Shown in pieces: positions 8,315-17,320 of a stretch of 43,719 bases of DNA; within the stretch, counting starts at the first letter, position 1; the number at the start of each line of letters is the position of its first letter. The notes below the pieces were generated by a model. That model was not told where the DNA came from. It was given only the letters and a program-made list of their open reading frames with translations, and searched no databases. The position numbers and the translations under genes are program-made. The stretch comes from Desulfovibrio sp. (GTDB lineage: Bacteria; Bacillota; Dethiobacteria; DTU022): the NCBI GenBank assembly GCA_020060545.1, contig JAGUZX010000049.1, positions 1 to 43,719 of the forward strand, read 5' to 3'.

Positions 8315-9772
8315 TCACATCCATTTGGGAATTCCCAAGGCTGAAACTTCAGCCACATACCTGGCCACTTTCAGCATTTCGTCTTCACTGTCTTTCTCAA
8401 TAAACTTGGAGACGAGCTCATCCATGCGCTCTTCAATAAAGCGGGTCGAAAATTCGCCGGCGATAAATTGGGGATGCCTGATAATACTTAACAGGAGCGG
8501 CGCCAGGGTTTTGACCCCTTCAACCCGCAGGTTCCTGCTGATGGCCCGGTCCATCACCCTGACGGCATCTTCCCGGTCGGCGCCGGTAGCCATAATCAGC
8601 ATGATCAGCGAATCGTAATAAGGCGGTATGTCCGCTCCTTCATAATAGCCCGGCGATATCCGCACCGCAGGGCCCTGAGGGGAATACAAGCGGGTAATAT
8701 TTCCAAAAGATGGGTTGAAGGTCCTGGGATCCTCGGCGTTGAGGCGCACTTCCAGGGCCCACCTATTCGGATGGATATCCGACTGCTTGAAAGGCAGCGG
8801 CTTGCCCATAGCCACATCCAGCATGATACCGACTATATCCAGACCCGTTACCAACTCGGTGATCCCGTGCTCAACCTGCAGCCGGGTGTTGACTTCCAGG
8901 AAATAGTATTTCCTGGAAGTGGAATCAAACAGAAATTCCACCGTTCCCGCCGAAACATACCCGATCTCCCGCATCAGGCGGACCGCAGCGAAACAGATCT
9001 CCTGGCGGAGATCGTCGTCCAAAGTCGGCGAAGGTGCCTCCTCGATGATTTTCTGGTTGCGCCGCTGGATGGTGCACTCCCGTTCAAAAAGATGCAGGAC
9101 GTGACCGTACTGATCGGCCACCACCTGAACTTCGATATGCCTGCCCCGCTCCACGTATTTCTCCACCAAAACCTTGTCGTCGCCGAAAGATTTCATGCCT
9201 TCCGACCGGACCCGGGCCAGGGCAGACGGCACCTGCCCCTCCCCCTCCACTTTGAGCATACCCTTGCCGCCGCCGCTCGCTGAAGCCTTAATCATGATCG
9301 GAAAGTCTATCTTTTCTCTTTCCATCCACTCTTTAATCTCGGCCGCACCGGCTACGTTACTGATACCGGGTATTACCGGGAGATTGGCGCGCACGGCAAT
9401 TTTCTTCGCCTCGATTTTATCGCCCATGGAGCGGATTACCCCGGGAGGAGGCCCGATCCAGGTCAGCCCGGCATCGATTACTTTCCGGGCGAAGGTATCG
9501 TTTTCCGCCAGGAAGCCCCAACCGGGATGAACGGCGTCGGACTTTGTCTCAAGAGCGGCGTTGATCATTTTCTCGATGTTAAGATATGAATCCCCGGGAG
9601 GGGCGTCACCAATATGCACGGCAATATTCGCCATGGCCACGTGCTGCGCCAGCCGGTCGGGGGTGCTGTAAACCGCCGTTGTCTTTATTTTGCGATCCCG
9701 GCAGGTATGCATAATCCGCACCGCAGGAACGCCGCGGTTGGCAACCAGTACTTTATTGATTTTTCTTTCCAT
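8315..9772 (-). CDS. Biotin carboxylase subunit (pyruvate carboxylase subunit A-like)
   Basis: A 485-residue ATP-grasp biotin carboxylase. It would use ATP and bicarbonate to carboxylate the biotin carried by the partner encoded 10 bp downstream. Visible are the ATP-binding glycine loop ASASGGGKGM near residue 160, RRNQKIIEEAPSP near 227 and the EVNTRLQVEH catalytic segment near 277. It departs from the usual ANRGEIA N-terminal motif (here ANRGVPAVRI) and from VEHPVTE (here VEHGITE), so it is a divergent member like its partner. The ATG at 9772 follows GGGGGAG by five bases. An upstream in-frame start is unsupported. Confidence 0.88.
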   Translation of the reverse strand: MERKINKVLVANRGVPAVRIMHTCRDRKIKTTAVYSTPDRLAQHVAMANIAVHIGDAPPGDSYLNIEKMINAALETKSDAVHPGWGFLAENDTFARKVIDAGLTWIGPPPGVIRSMGDKIEAKKIAVRANLPVIPGISNVAGAAEIKEWMEREKIDFPIMIKASASGGGKGMLKVEGEGQVPSALARVRSEGMKSFGDDKVLVEKYVERGRHIEVQVVADQYGHVLHLFERECTIQRRNQKIIEEAPSPTLDDDLRQEICFAAVRLMREIGYVSAGTVEFLFDSTSRKYYFLEVNTRLQVEHGITELVTGLDIVGIMLDVAMGKPLPFKQSDIHPNRWALEVRLNAEDPRTFNPSFGNITRLYSPQGPAVRISPGYYEGADIPPYYDSLIMLIMATGADREDAVRVMDRAISRNLRVEGVKTLAPLLLSIIRHPQFIAGEFSTRFIEERMDELVSKFIEKDSEDEMLKVARYVAEVSALGIPKWM

Positions 9773-9900
9773 AAAAACTCCCCCGCTGCCCCCCAAATGG
9801 AGATATTTAGCTTATACGGCGGCAGCGTTAAAAGGTTATTAGAAATATACTATAATTAAGTGCTCAGAATGTAAATAGAATCGCCTATAACGCCTATAAC

Positions 9901-9960
9901 TGTGACAGTGGGGACGGGGCAATTTTGTCACACCTTGGATGTGACAGTGGGGACGGTGCC
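9901..9960 (+). repeat. GGGGACGG hairpin element plus a half copy
   Basis: A full element at 9901-9932 has arms TGTGACA and TGTCACA around GTGGGGACGGGG. A second copy from 9940 has the same left arm and core but no right arm. The pair sits between two minus-strand genes, downstream of the GNAT gene and upstream of the biotin carboxylase gene. Of the 174 bp between genes, the remainder (9797-9900) shows nothing else recognisable. Confidence 0.8.
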
Positions 9961-9970
9961 GCGCAAAGAA

Positions 9971-10534
9971 TCAATGTTGATTTTCTTCTCTTGATGTTTC
10001 CCTGTATTCGCTGCGCAGGATACTCATAATTATGGTGTCGGCGTACCTGCCGTGGATATAGAAGCTCTCCCTTTTCCTCCCTTCTTCCCGGAAGCCGCAC
10101 TTACGGTAGCACCGAATCGCCTGCTCGTTATAGTCGTGCACCGAGAGCTGAAGCCGGTGCAGGTTAAGCCGGTTGAAAGCGAAATCCTGCAGCAGTCGGA
10201 TCGCCTTGGCGCCGATGCCCCTGCCCCGGTGCTCTGCCGCGCCGATAATGATACCCAGCTCCCCGGCCCGGTTTTTCCAGTCGACCTTCACAAGGTCGAT
10301 CTGACCGATATAGTCTTCCGTCTCCCGGTCGGCGATGACAAACCCCTTGAAGCCGGATTTTCCTTCAAGCATCGTGTTTAAAAAAGATTCCGTCTCATGC
10401 ACCGAATGAGGATAGAGGAAAATATCCGATAGATTGTCCACCACAACCGGATCGTTGACCCACTTGCGCATGGAGGGGAGATCTTCTTTGCGGTACTCCC
10501 GCAGCATGATCTTTTCCCCGTAAAGCCGGGGCAT
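9971..10534 (-). CDS. GNAT family N-acetyltransferase (RimJ/RimL-like)
   Basis: A 187-residue acetyltransferase. A typical acetyl-CoA binding stretch, EHRGRGIGAKAIRLL, lies near residue 105. The downstream LHRLQLSVHDYNEQAIRCYRK and CGFREEGRKRE segments are characteristic of RimJ/RimL-type and spermidine-type GNATs. The acceptor is unknown. The ATG at 10534 is preferred because GAGAGG lies nine bases upstream. The ATG at 10543 would have that same motif directly against it. It is a single-gene unit flanked on both sides by GGGGACGG repeats. Confidence 0.85.
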   Translation of the reverse strand: MPRLYGEKIMLREYRKEDLPSMRKWVNDPVVVDNLSDIFLYPHSVHETESFLNTMLEGKSGFKGFVIADRETEDYIGQIDLVKVDWKNRAGELGIIIGAAEHRGRGIGAKAIRLLQDFAFNRLNLHRLQLSVHDYNEQAIRCYRKCGFREEGRKRESFYIHGRYADTIIMSILRSEYRETSREENQH

Positions 10535-10689
10535 AGTCTCCATCCTCTCGTGAAAGAGTTTTCCTTTAATATAACATCATTCGTAATTACCTGTAAAGAA
10601 ACACGGAGCCGCCAGCCAGCAGCCCAACCGAGCCCCAACAATATGGTGTTGCGGGCGGCATATACGGCCCTTTAAGTGTTAGCGAGCGA

Positions 10690-10718
10690 TATATCAAGAG
10701 AACCGTCCCCTTGATATA
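10690..10718 (-). repeat. GGGGACGG hairpin element, TATATCA arms
   Basis: A 29-bp element in minus-strand sense, with arms TATATCA and TGATATA around AGGGGACGGTTCTCT. It lies 12 bp downstream of the fdhA stop, and arms and core are almost identical to the copy at 30811-30839. It may serve as a transcript-end hairpin. Confidence 0.85.
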
Positions 10719-10730
10719 CTCCTGTTTTGG

Positions 10731-13406
10731 TTAAAGTTTTTCGATGCGCACGGCGCAGACCTTGGTTTCGGGGGTTTTGGCCACCGGGTCCAGGGCCGGG
10801 CTGGTGAGCACGTTGGTGGGGCATTCGGCAAAGTGGAAGCTCATGGAGACGACGCCGGGCCGGCAGCGCCGCGTGAGCTTCGCTTTGACCTTCACCCGCC
10901 CGCGGCGGGAAACCACGTCCACCAGATCGCCGCCGGCGACACCCAGGTTTTTCGCGTCCGCCGGGTTGATGCAAACGAGCTCTTCGCCGTTCAGCCCGTC
11001 GAGTCCGGGGGCCCGCCGCGTCATGGTGCCGTGGTATTGGAAGAGGCTGCGGTCGGTGGTAAGCACCAGCGGGTATGCCGCGTCGGGCTGCTCCGCCGGC
11101 GGGCGGTACTGCAGTGCAACCAGCTTGCCTTTACCCGAAGGGGTGGCGAACTTCTCGGTGTGCAGGATCGCCGTCCCGGGATGCTCCGCGGTGGGGCAGG
11201 GCCACTGGATGCCGCCGCTTTGCTCCAGGCGCGCGTAGCTGATGCCGGCGTAGCTGGGGGTAAGGGAGGCGATCTCGTTAAAGATCTCCGCGGGGCTGTT
11301 GAAGTCGAACCCCTGCGCCCCCATCGCCCGGGCGACGGCACAGGTGATCCACCAGTCGGGTTTCGCCTGGCCCACGGGTTCAATCACCCGCCGCACCCGC
11401 TGCACCCGCCGCTCGGTGTTGGTGAAAGTCCCGTCTTTCTCGGCGAAAGTCGCCGCCGGCAGGACCACGTCGGCCAGACGGGCCGTCTCGGTGAGGAAAA
11501 TATCCTGGACCACGAAGAAGTCCAGCTTCTTGATCGCCTCGGCGGCGTGGGAGGCGTTGGCCTCGGTGAGGAGCGGGTTTTCGCCCACCAGGTAGAGCGC
11601 CTTGATCTTCCCGTTGTAGGCGGCGTCGAAGATCTCGGTATGGGTCAGCCCCGGGGCGCCGCTTAAAGAACAGCCCCAGGCTTTTTCGAATTTCGCGCGC
11701 GCCTCCGGGTTGTCGACCCGCTGGTAGCCGGTGAAGACGTTCGGCAGGAGGCCCATGTCGCAAGCGCCCTGGACGTTGTTCTGGCCGCGCAGGGGGTTGA
11801 CCCCGCCGGAAACTTTACCCAGGTTGCCCGTCAGTAGCGCCAGGTTGCTCACGGCCAGCACGTTGTCGGTGCCGTGGGAATGCTGGGTGATCCCCATGCA
11901 GTAGAGGATGCTCGCCGGCTTGCCCGCGGCGTAGAGGCGGGCCGCCAAGGCGATCTTCTCCCGGGGCACGCCGGTGACCTCTTCCACAAATGCGGGCGGG
12001 AAGGCGTCCAGCGCCTGCTTGAACTCGTCGAAGTTCTCGCAACGCTCCTCGATATATTTCTGATCCATTAAGCCTTCCTCGACGATGACGCGGGCCATGC
12101 CCATGAGCAGGGCCACGTCGCTGCCGGGGCGGATGGGCAGGTAGAGATCGGCGAAGCGGCAGAGGTCCACCGCTTTGGGGTTGGCCACGATCAGCCTGGC
12201 GCCCTTCCGCACCGCTTTCTTGATCCGGTAACCGGCGATGGGGTGGGCGTCAGTCGTGCTGGTGCCAATGGCCAGGATGCAAGAGGAGTCTTCGATTTCG
12301 GCGATGGTGTTGGTCATCGCGCCGCTGCCCAGAACGGTGGCCAGACCGGCCACGGTGGGAGCGTGTCAGAGACGGGCGCAGTGATCGATGTTGTTGGTGC
12401 CCATCACCGCCCGGGCAAATTTTTGGATGACATAGCTGTCTTCACTGGTGCACTTGGCCGACGCGATCGCCGCAAATTGGTCACCCTTATAGCTGTTTAA
12501 TTTCTCCGCCACCAGGGCCAAAGCCTCGTCCCAGGCGGCTTCGACCAGCTCGCCGTCCTTGCGGATCAGCAGGGCGGTAAGCCTGCCGGGATGGTTAACG
12601 TAACCGAGGCCGAAACGCCCCTTGACGCAAAGGCTGCCGCGGTTGACCTGGTTGCCGGGGACAGCCCGGCTGCTGACCACGCGCCCTCCCCTGGCCCCAA
12701 CGATGATGCCGCAGCCGCAGCCGCAGTAGGGGCAGACGGTCTCGACTTCGTAGGCCGGCTCCTCAAACTTAACGGGAACGAGGGCCCCCACGGGGCAGCG
12801 GGCGACGCACTCGCCGCACGAGACGCAGGCGGACTCAAGGATGGGTTTGTCGCCCAGCACGCTGATCTTGGTGCGGGTGCCGCGGAAGGCGAAGTCGATG
12901 CAGCCGTCGCCCTGGATCTCGTCGCAGGTGCGCACGCAGATGCCGCAGAGGACGCACTTATTCATATCCCGGGTAAAGAAGGGGTTGGAAGTGTCCAGGG
13001 GATGATCCAGTTCCGGCTTCCGCACGCGCCGCAGGCTCTTTTCGTCCACCCCCACATAACTGGTCACCTTTTGCAGCTGGCACTTGCTGTTCTTGACGCA
13101 GGACTGGCAGTTGTAATCGTGGTTGACGATGAGCAGCTCCAGGTTGACTTTCCGGATCAGATCCAGGTCGGCGCTGGAGGTGCGCACGACCAGCCCTTCC
13201 TCCACGGGGGTTTTGCAGGAGACCGTGGGCCGCCGCCCTTCGATCTCCACCAGGCAGAGGCGGCAGATACCCACCGGCTCCAGATCCGGGTGGTCGCAAA
13301 GGTGCGGAATATAGATGCCGCTGTCGAGCGCCGCCCGCAGGATCGATGTGCCCGGGGCGGCCTGCACCGGCCTGCCGTCGATGGTAAGGGTGATTAAGTC
13401 CGACAT
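10731..13406 (-). CDS. fdhA: Selenocysteine formate dehydrogenase alpha subunit, copy 2 (complete)
   Basis: A complete 891-residue catalytic subunit when the TGA at 12366-12368 is read as selenocysteine (residue 347, in HCARL-U-HAPTV). The N-terminus has a [2Fe-2S] domain, a His-Cys3 cluster, two ferredoxin-like [4Fe-4S] clusters and the CPYCGCGCG cluster. The molybdopterin oxidoreductase domain follows, and a C-terminal molydopterin dinucleotide-binding domain begins near residue 770. It overlaps the NuoF-like stop by 13 bp, with GGAGGG six bases before the ATG. With the upstream NuoF- and NuoE-like genes it makes an NAD(P)-linked formate dehydrogenase, possibly a flavin-based bifurcating one. 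Simple ORF callers would split it at 12366/12353. Confidence 0.95.
12334..12368 (-). promoter_or_regulatory. Selenocysteine UGA and SECIS-like hairpin of fdhA copy 2
   Basis: In mRNA sense the UGA is followed by a perfect six-base stem, GUGGCC and GGCCAC, with the loop GGUCU. A GGUCU loop at this distance matches the well-known fdhF SECIS of E. coli. The two fdhA genes share this arrangement, and copy 1 has one G-U pair and a GGUUU loop. Confidence 0.85.
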
Positions 13407-15238
13407 GTGCTGCCCTCCTTACTTTGGCTTAATGCGGCGCTCCCATCGGAGACACACTCCACCGCCTGCACCTTCTTCGGGCAGGCCTCCATGCAGGCGC
13501 CGCACCTGGTGCACCGGGCGGGGTCGATCACGTGGGGCTCTTTTTTCGCGCCGGTGATCGCATCCGCGGGGCAGGCCTTGACGCAGCGCTCGCAGCCGAT
13601 GCACTTTACCGCATCGATGCGGTATACGAGCAGTTCCCGGCAAACCAGGGCGGGGCAGCGCCTTTCGAGGACATGGGCCTCATACTCGTCCCGGAAGTAG
13701 CGCAGGGTGGTGAGCACCGGGTTCGGCGCCGTCTGGCCCAGGCCGCAGAGAGAGCCTTTTTTCACGCCTATGGCCAGCTCCTGCAGCAGCTCGATATCCT
13801 CGGGCTTCCCCTTGCCCTGGGTGATATCATCCAGGATGTTATACATCTGAGTAATGCCGAGGCGGCAGGGGACGCACTGGCCGCAGGATTCGTTCTTGGT
13901 AAAGTTGAGAAAGTAGCGGGCCAGGTCGACCATGCAGGTGTCCTCGTCCACCACCACCATCCCGCCCGAACCCATCATCGCCCCGGCGGCGGTGAGGGAG
14001 TCGAAGTCGATCGGCAGGTCGAGGTGGGCTTCGGGGATGCAGCCGCCGGAGGGGCCGCCGATCTGCACCGCCTTAAATTTCTTGCCGGCGCGGATCCCGC
14101 CCCCGATGTCGAAGACCACCCCGCGGATGGTGACCCCCATCGGCACCTCCACCAGGCCGGTGTTGTTCACCTTGCCGGTGAGGGCAAAGACCTTGGTGCC
14201 CTTGCTCCCCGCGGTGCCCAGGGAACTGAACCAGGCGGCGCCGCGGCGCAAGATCAGGGGCACATTGGCCAGGGTCTCCACGTTATTGATGCAGGTGGGT
14301 TTCCCCCACAGGCCCTCCACGGCGGGGAAAGGCGGCCGGTGGCGCGGCACGCCCCGCTTGCCTTCAATGGAAGCAAGCAGCGCCGTCTCTTCGCCGCAGA
14401 CGAAGGCGCCGGCGCCCTCTTTAATCTTGATCGTGAAATTGAACCCGGAGGCGAGGATGTTTTCGCCGATCATCCCGTACTCCCCGGCCTGGGCAATGGC
14501 CGTGCGCAGGCGTTTGACCGCCAGGGGGTACTCGGAACGCACGTAGATATACCCTTCGGCGGCGCCGGTGGCCCGGCCGGCGATGAGCATCCCCTCCAGG
14601 ACGGCGTGGGGGTCGCCCTCCAGGACGCTGCGGTCCATAAAGGCGCCGGGGTCGCCCTCGTCGGCGTTGCAGACAATGTATTTTTTATCGCCGGGACTGT
14701 TGTAGGCGAACTGCCACTTCGTCCCCGTGGGGAAGCCGGCGCCGCCCCGCCCCCGCAGGCCCGCGTTTTTCACTTCGTTAATTACGGCGGCGGGCTCCAT
14801 CTGCAGCGCCTTCTTCAAACCCAGGTATCCGCCGCGGATGATATACTCGTCGATATTCTCGGGGTCGATCACCCCGCAGTTGCGCAGCACCTGGCGGTAC
14901 TGCTTATGGTAAAACGCGATCTGGTCGTGTGAAACCACCGTCTGCCGGGAGACCGGGTCCTTGTAGAGCAGGCGCTCCACCAGGTTGCCCTTGACCAGGT
15001 ATTCTTCCACCAGCTCCGGGACGTCCTCCGGCTTTACCTCGCAGTAGAAAACGTCGTCGGGGTAGACGATAAAAATGGGCCCCTTTTCACAAAACCCGTG
15101 ACAGCCGGACATGATGATGCGCACCTTGTCCTGTAAATGATGCTTTTCCAGCTCCCCGGCCAGGGTGCTCTTTATATCCAGGGCGCCCGATGAAATACAG
15201 CCCGTTCCGGCGCAGATGAGGATCTGTTTTTCATACAC
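13394..15238 (-). CDS. NuoF/HydB-like NAD(P)H- and FMN-binding subunit of the formate dehydrogenase
   Basis: A 614-residue diaphorase subunit. An N-terminal thioredoxin-like [2Fe-2S] domain has CAGTGC at residues 9-14 and GCHGFCEKGP near 53. The NuoF core follows, with the FMN/NADH site GRGGAGFPTGTKW and NADEGDPGAFMDR, and the [4Fe-4S] ligands ESCGQCVPCRLG near 465. Two ferredoxin clusters close the chain (CIGCERCVKACP and CTRCGACMEACP). This is the HydB/HytB layout known from bifurcating hydrogenases. The start is probably the GTG at 15238, 11 bases after AAAGGAG. An earlier in-frame start at 15328 would overlap the small upstream gene. It couples formate oxidation to NAD(P) and perhaps ferredoxin. 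Confidence 0.92.
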   Translation of the reverse strand: MYEKQILICAGTGCISSGALDIKSTLAGELEKHHLQDKVRIIMSGCHGFCEKGPIFIVYPDDVFYCEVKPEDVPELVEEYLVKGNLVERLLYKDPVSRQTVVSHDQIAFYHKQYRQVLRNCGVIDPENIDEYIIRGGYLGLKKALQMEPAAVINEVKNAGLRGRGGAGFPTGTKWQFAYNSPGDKKYIVCNADEGDPGAFMDRSVLEGDPHAVLEGMLIAGRATGAAEGYIYVRSEYPLAVKRLRTAIAQAGEYGMIGENILASGFNFTIKIKEGAGAFVCGEETALLASIEGKRGVPRHRPPFPAVEGLWGKPTCINNVETLANVPLILRRGAAWFSSLGTAGSKGTKVFALTGKVNNTGLVEVPMGVTIRGVVFDIGGGIRAGKKFKAVQIGGPSGGCIPEAHLDLPIDFDSLTAAGAMMGSGGMVVVDEDTCMVDLARYFLNFTKNESCGQCVPCRLGITQMYNILDDITQGKGKPEDIELLQELAIGVKKGSLCGLGQTAPNPVLTTLRYFRDEYEAHVLERRCPALVCRELLVYRIDAVKCIGCERCVKACPADAITGAKKEPHVIDPARCTRCGACMEACPKKVQAVECVSDGSAALSQSKEGSTCRT

Positions 15239-15287
15239 CTTCGTCTTCGCTCCTTTCTCTACCGCTTTCTCTACCGCTGCTTCAAGT

Positions 15288-15467
15288 CTACTGCTCCCGG
15301 TAAGCGGGGCTGTGGGCCAGCCTGGCAATGATAGCCTCCCTGGCCGCCCGGCATGCGCCGTTCTCGTGGCAGAGAGGCCCGCTCAGGCTGCACTCGACAA
15401 ACTTGTCACAGGGGGTTTGCGGGCTGTGAAAGCACTCCGCACAGCAGTGATCGATAAACTTTTGCAT
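15288..15467 (-). CDS. Small Cys-rich protein in the formate dehydrogenase operon
   Basis: A 59-residue reading frame sits between the NuoE- and NuoF-like genes. It starts directly after the NuoE stop, with GGGAG in the end of that gene as ribosome site, and ends 49 bp before the NuoF start. It carries seven cysteines (8, 9, 12, 20, 27, 34, 39), beginning MQKFIDHCCAECF, and a helical C-terminus (AAREAIIARL). The cysteines suggest metal or Fe-S binding, for instance a small electron carrier or assembly factor. The family is not recognised. Good spacing and the lack of any other use of this stretch support a real gene. Confidence 0.75.
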   Translation of the reverse strand: MQKFIDHCCAECFHSPQTPCDKFVECSLSGPLCHENGACRAAREAIIARLAHSPAYREQ

Positions 15468-15941
15468 CTACTCCCGCCCTCCTTCCGCACCGTCCCCGTA
15501 GGACGTCAAGATCTCTTTCGCCCGGTCGGGGGTCAGCTTGCCGAAAGTCTTCTCATCGATGGTCATCACCGGGGCCAGGCCGCAGGCCCCGATGCAGGCC
15601 ACCTGTTCGAAAGTATATTTTCGGTCCCCGGTGGTCTGGCCCACCTCCACCGCCAGCACTTCCTTTACCCTGTCGGAAACCTTCCTCGCCCCCCGGACAT
15701 GGCAGGCCGTCCCGCAGCAGAGCCGGATGATATGCCTGCCCCGGGGCTGCAGGTGAAACCGGGCATAAAAGGTGGCCACGCCGAAAACCTTGCTTTCGGG
15801 CAATCGTAAAAAATGGGCCACCTGCCGCATCGCTTCATCGGGCAGGTAACCGAGCTCCTCCTGGACTTCCTGCAGAATCGGGATCAACTCGTTCTTTTCA
15901 CCCTTGAAGGAAGCGAAGATAGCATCCAGCCGCTCGTCCAT
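15468..15941 (-). CDS. NuoE/HydC-like [2Fe-2S] subunit of the formate dehydrogenase
   Basis: A 157-residue thioredoxin-like [2Fe-2S] protein. Residues 1-70 form the helical NuoE domain (LIPILQEVQEELGYLP). The cluster ligands lie in CCGTACHVRG and, about 35 residues on, CIGACGLAPV. It passes electrons to or from the NuoF-like FMN site. It is the first gene of the operon, with GGGGGAG seven bases ahead of the ATG. Confidence 0.93.
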   Translation of the reverse strand: MDERLDAIFASFKGEKNELIPILQEVQEELGYLPDEAMRQVAHFLRLPESKVFGVATFYARFHLQPRGRHIIRLCCGTACHVRGARKVSDRVKEVLAVEVGQTTGDRKYTFEQVACIGACGLAPVMTIDEKTFGKLTPDRAKEILTSYGDGAEGGRE

Positions 15942-16260
15942 CAGATCACTCCCCCTACTACTTTGTATTGTTTTTTGTTCGGTCCTTCCTGGTTGGACCT
16001 TCTCTTCGATACCTGGTACCGGCGGTTCTGCGTTTATGCGGTCCTGCCGATTCGAATTATATTAATCCTGCTATAAAGACCCGGCCTCCTTACTGTTTTC
16101 TAGAAAAGACAAACATTGTTTAATTCTCCTTTAAACAATTATACTCCTGCCGCTGATCACAATTAGCTGAGAAAACAATTCAAGAAGCAGGAGGCGGGAT
16201 ACAAGAGGCAGATAGGATAAAGAGGTAGGGAAGAAAGAGGTAAAAGCGAAAACACGGCGG
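15942..16260 (-). other. 319-bp intergenic region upstream of the formate dehydrogenase operon
   Basis: No gene is seen. On the minus strand a TATAAT box lies at 16061-16056 without a good -35 partner; it is a possible promoter for the fdh operon. At 16115-16139 an A/T-rich nine-base stem (ATTGTTTAA/TTAAACAAT) is followed by GTTTGTCTTTT and may terminate the M14 peptidase gene. From 16172 to 16245 runs an A/G-rich stretch of loose AGGCAG/AGAGGTA repeats of the degenerate heptamer kind. Confidence 0.4.
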
Positions 16261-17076
16261 CTACTCTGAATCGTTTTCGTAAACCTTAACTCCCAGGATG
16301 GGCATAAGCAGGCGGACGGCCTCCAGGTGCTGCCGAATGCGATCTTCCAGGGGCAGCTTGCGGGTGGTTTCCACAGTAAAGCTTTCCAGGCCCAGCAAGA
16401 GGGAGGCATAGATAGTCCCCCCGTAGACGCCGCCACGCTTTACCTGGAACCGGTGAAGCTCTTCCGGGATGGAAGAATTAAGACCTTGGATGATCTGTTC
16501 GACAATTTCCAGGGAGGGCGCATCTTCGGGATAGATAATTGTCTGCCCCAGCTGGTAGGGCTGCACGCGCTCGAATTCCCAAGCCTCGTGCAGGTCCACC
16601 ACCCACTGCGGCCGGTATTCTTCCATGACCCGGTAAATGGCCGCAGCCAGGCGCTCGGTGGGGTTGCCTGCGGCGTTGCCCGGGAAAGAGGCGTTTAAAT
16701 TGTCGGTCCCCGGGGGGTAACGCGTATTGGTTTGCACGGCGTGCGCATTGGCGCGGGGCAGTACCAGCAAAGTCCCCCGGTCAACCGACCACGCAGCGAT
16801 AATGTCGGCGGCCAGGTAGCCGGCGATTTCATCGCCGTGCACCCCTCCCATCACCATCACCACGGGGCCTTCTTTTTCCGCCGTAATGATAAAAAGAGTG
16901 GTTTCCTGGATGGTATCCGGCAGTAAAATCCGTGTCGCCCGTGCAACACTTGGCGGGGCCTGGCCGTCCCCGGCTGGGACAGGGGCGCCGCGGTCCTGTT
17001 GCTGCACTGCGCAAACCATAAACAAGACAAACAGGAAGAGCGCCAATAAGAATATGTACCCTTTTCGGCTTAGCAT
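16261..17076 (-). CDS. Membrane-anchored M14-type zinc carboxypeptidase/aspartoacylase homologue
   Basis: A 271-residue protein with an N-terminal hydrophobic segment (FLLALFLFVLFMVC, about residues 9-22) that should export or anchor it. The mature part carries GGVHGDE (zinc His and Glu, about residue 76) and VDLHEAWE near 160, matching the succinylglutamate desuccinylase/aspartoacylase branch of M14. It probably hydrolyses an amide or peptide bond outside the membrane; the substrate is unknown. The ATG at 17076 is preferred, with GGTGG eight bases upstream; a TTG at 17100 is the alternative. The Cys at the end of the hydrophobic stretch is not in a good lipobox. Confidence 0.75.
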   Translation of the reverse strand: MLSRKGYIFLLALFLFVLFMVCAVQQQDRGAPVPAGDGQAPPSVARATRILLPDTIQETTLFIITAEKEGPVVMVMGGVHGDEIAGYLAADIIAAWSVDRGTLLVLPRANAHAVQTNTRYPPGTDNLNASFPGNAAGNPTERLAAAIYRVMEEYRPQWVVDLHEAWEFERVQPYQLGQTIIYPEDAPSLEIVEQIIQGLNSSIPEELHRFQVKRGGVYGGTIYASLLLGLESFTVETTRKLPLEDRIRQHLEAVRLLMPILGVKVYENDSE

Positions 17077-17187
17077 CCGGTATACCACCCCATAAAGCAA
17101 CTTTCAACACCCAACCAATTTACCCTTCTTTCAATTTATAACAGCATTTTCACTGCCGCCGCGCATCTTTCATTTCAGGGGCTCCGG

Positions 17188-17246
17188 AAAGCCGGCGCCT
17201 GCAACAACAGGGTGCCCATTGCGGTCACCCGATATTTGCCGGCTTT
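17188..17246. other. Nested inverted repeat between divergent genes
   Basis: A nine-base perfect stem, AAAGCCGGC at 17188-17196 with GCCGGCTTT at 17238-17246, encloses a smaller GGGTG/CACCC stem (17210-17214, 17226-17230). It lies between the divergent M14 peptidase and lipoprotein genes, where a terminator is not expected, so a structured leader or operator is possible. Confidence 0.45.
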
Positions 17247-17320
17247 ATGTTGAAAGAAAGGAAAAGATAGCACCAGGAAAGAACATTACCGTAAAATAAT
17301 ACCCTGGGAGGAACCGGGAG

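Noticed and set aside
10731-12353. Separate molybdopterin oxidoreductase gene starting MAGLATVLGSG
   Set aside because: It is the C-terminal part of fdhA after the selenocysteine codon; the intervening frame HAPTV is conserved and open.
13532-14932. A 466-residue plus-strand frame opposite the NuoF-like gene
   Set aside because: Antisense shadow in high-GC DNA (Gly/Ala/Pro/His rich, no domain); the minus strand has clear NuoF motifs.
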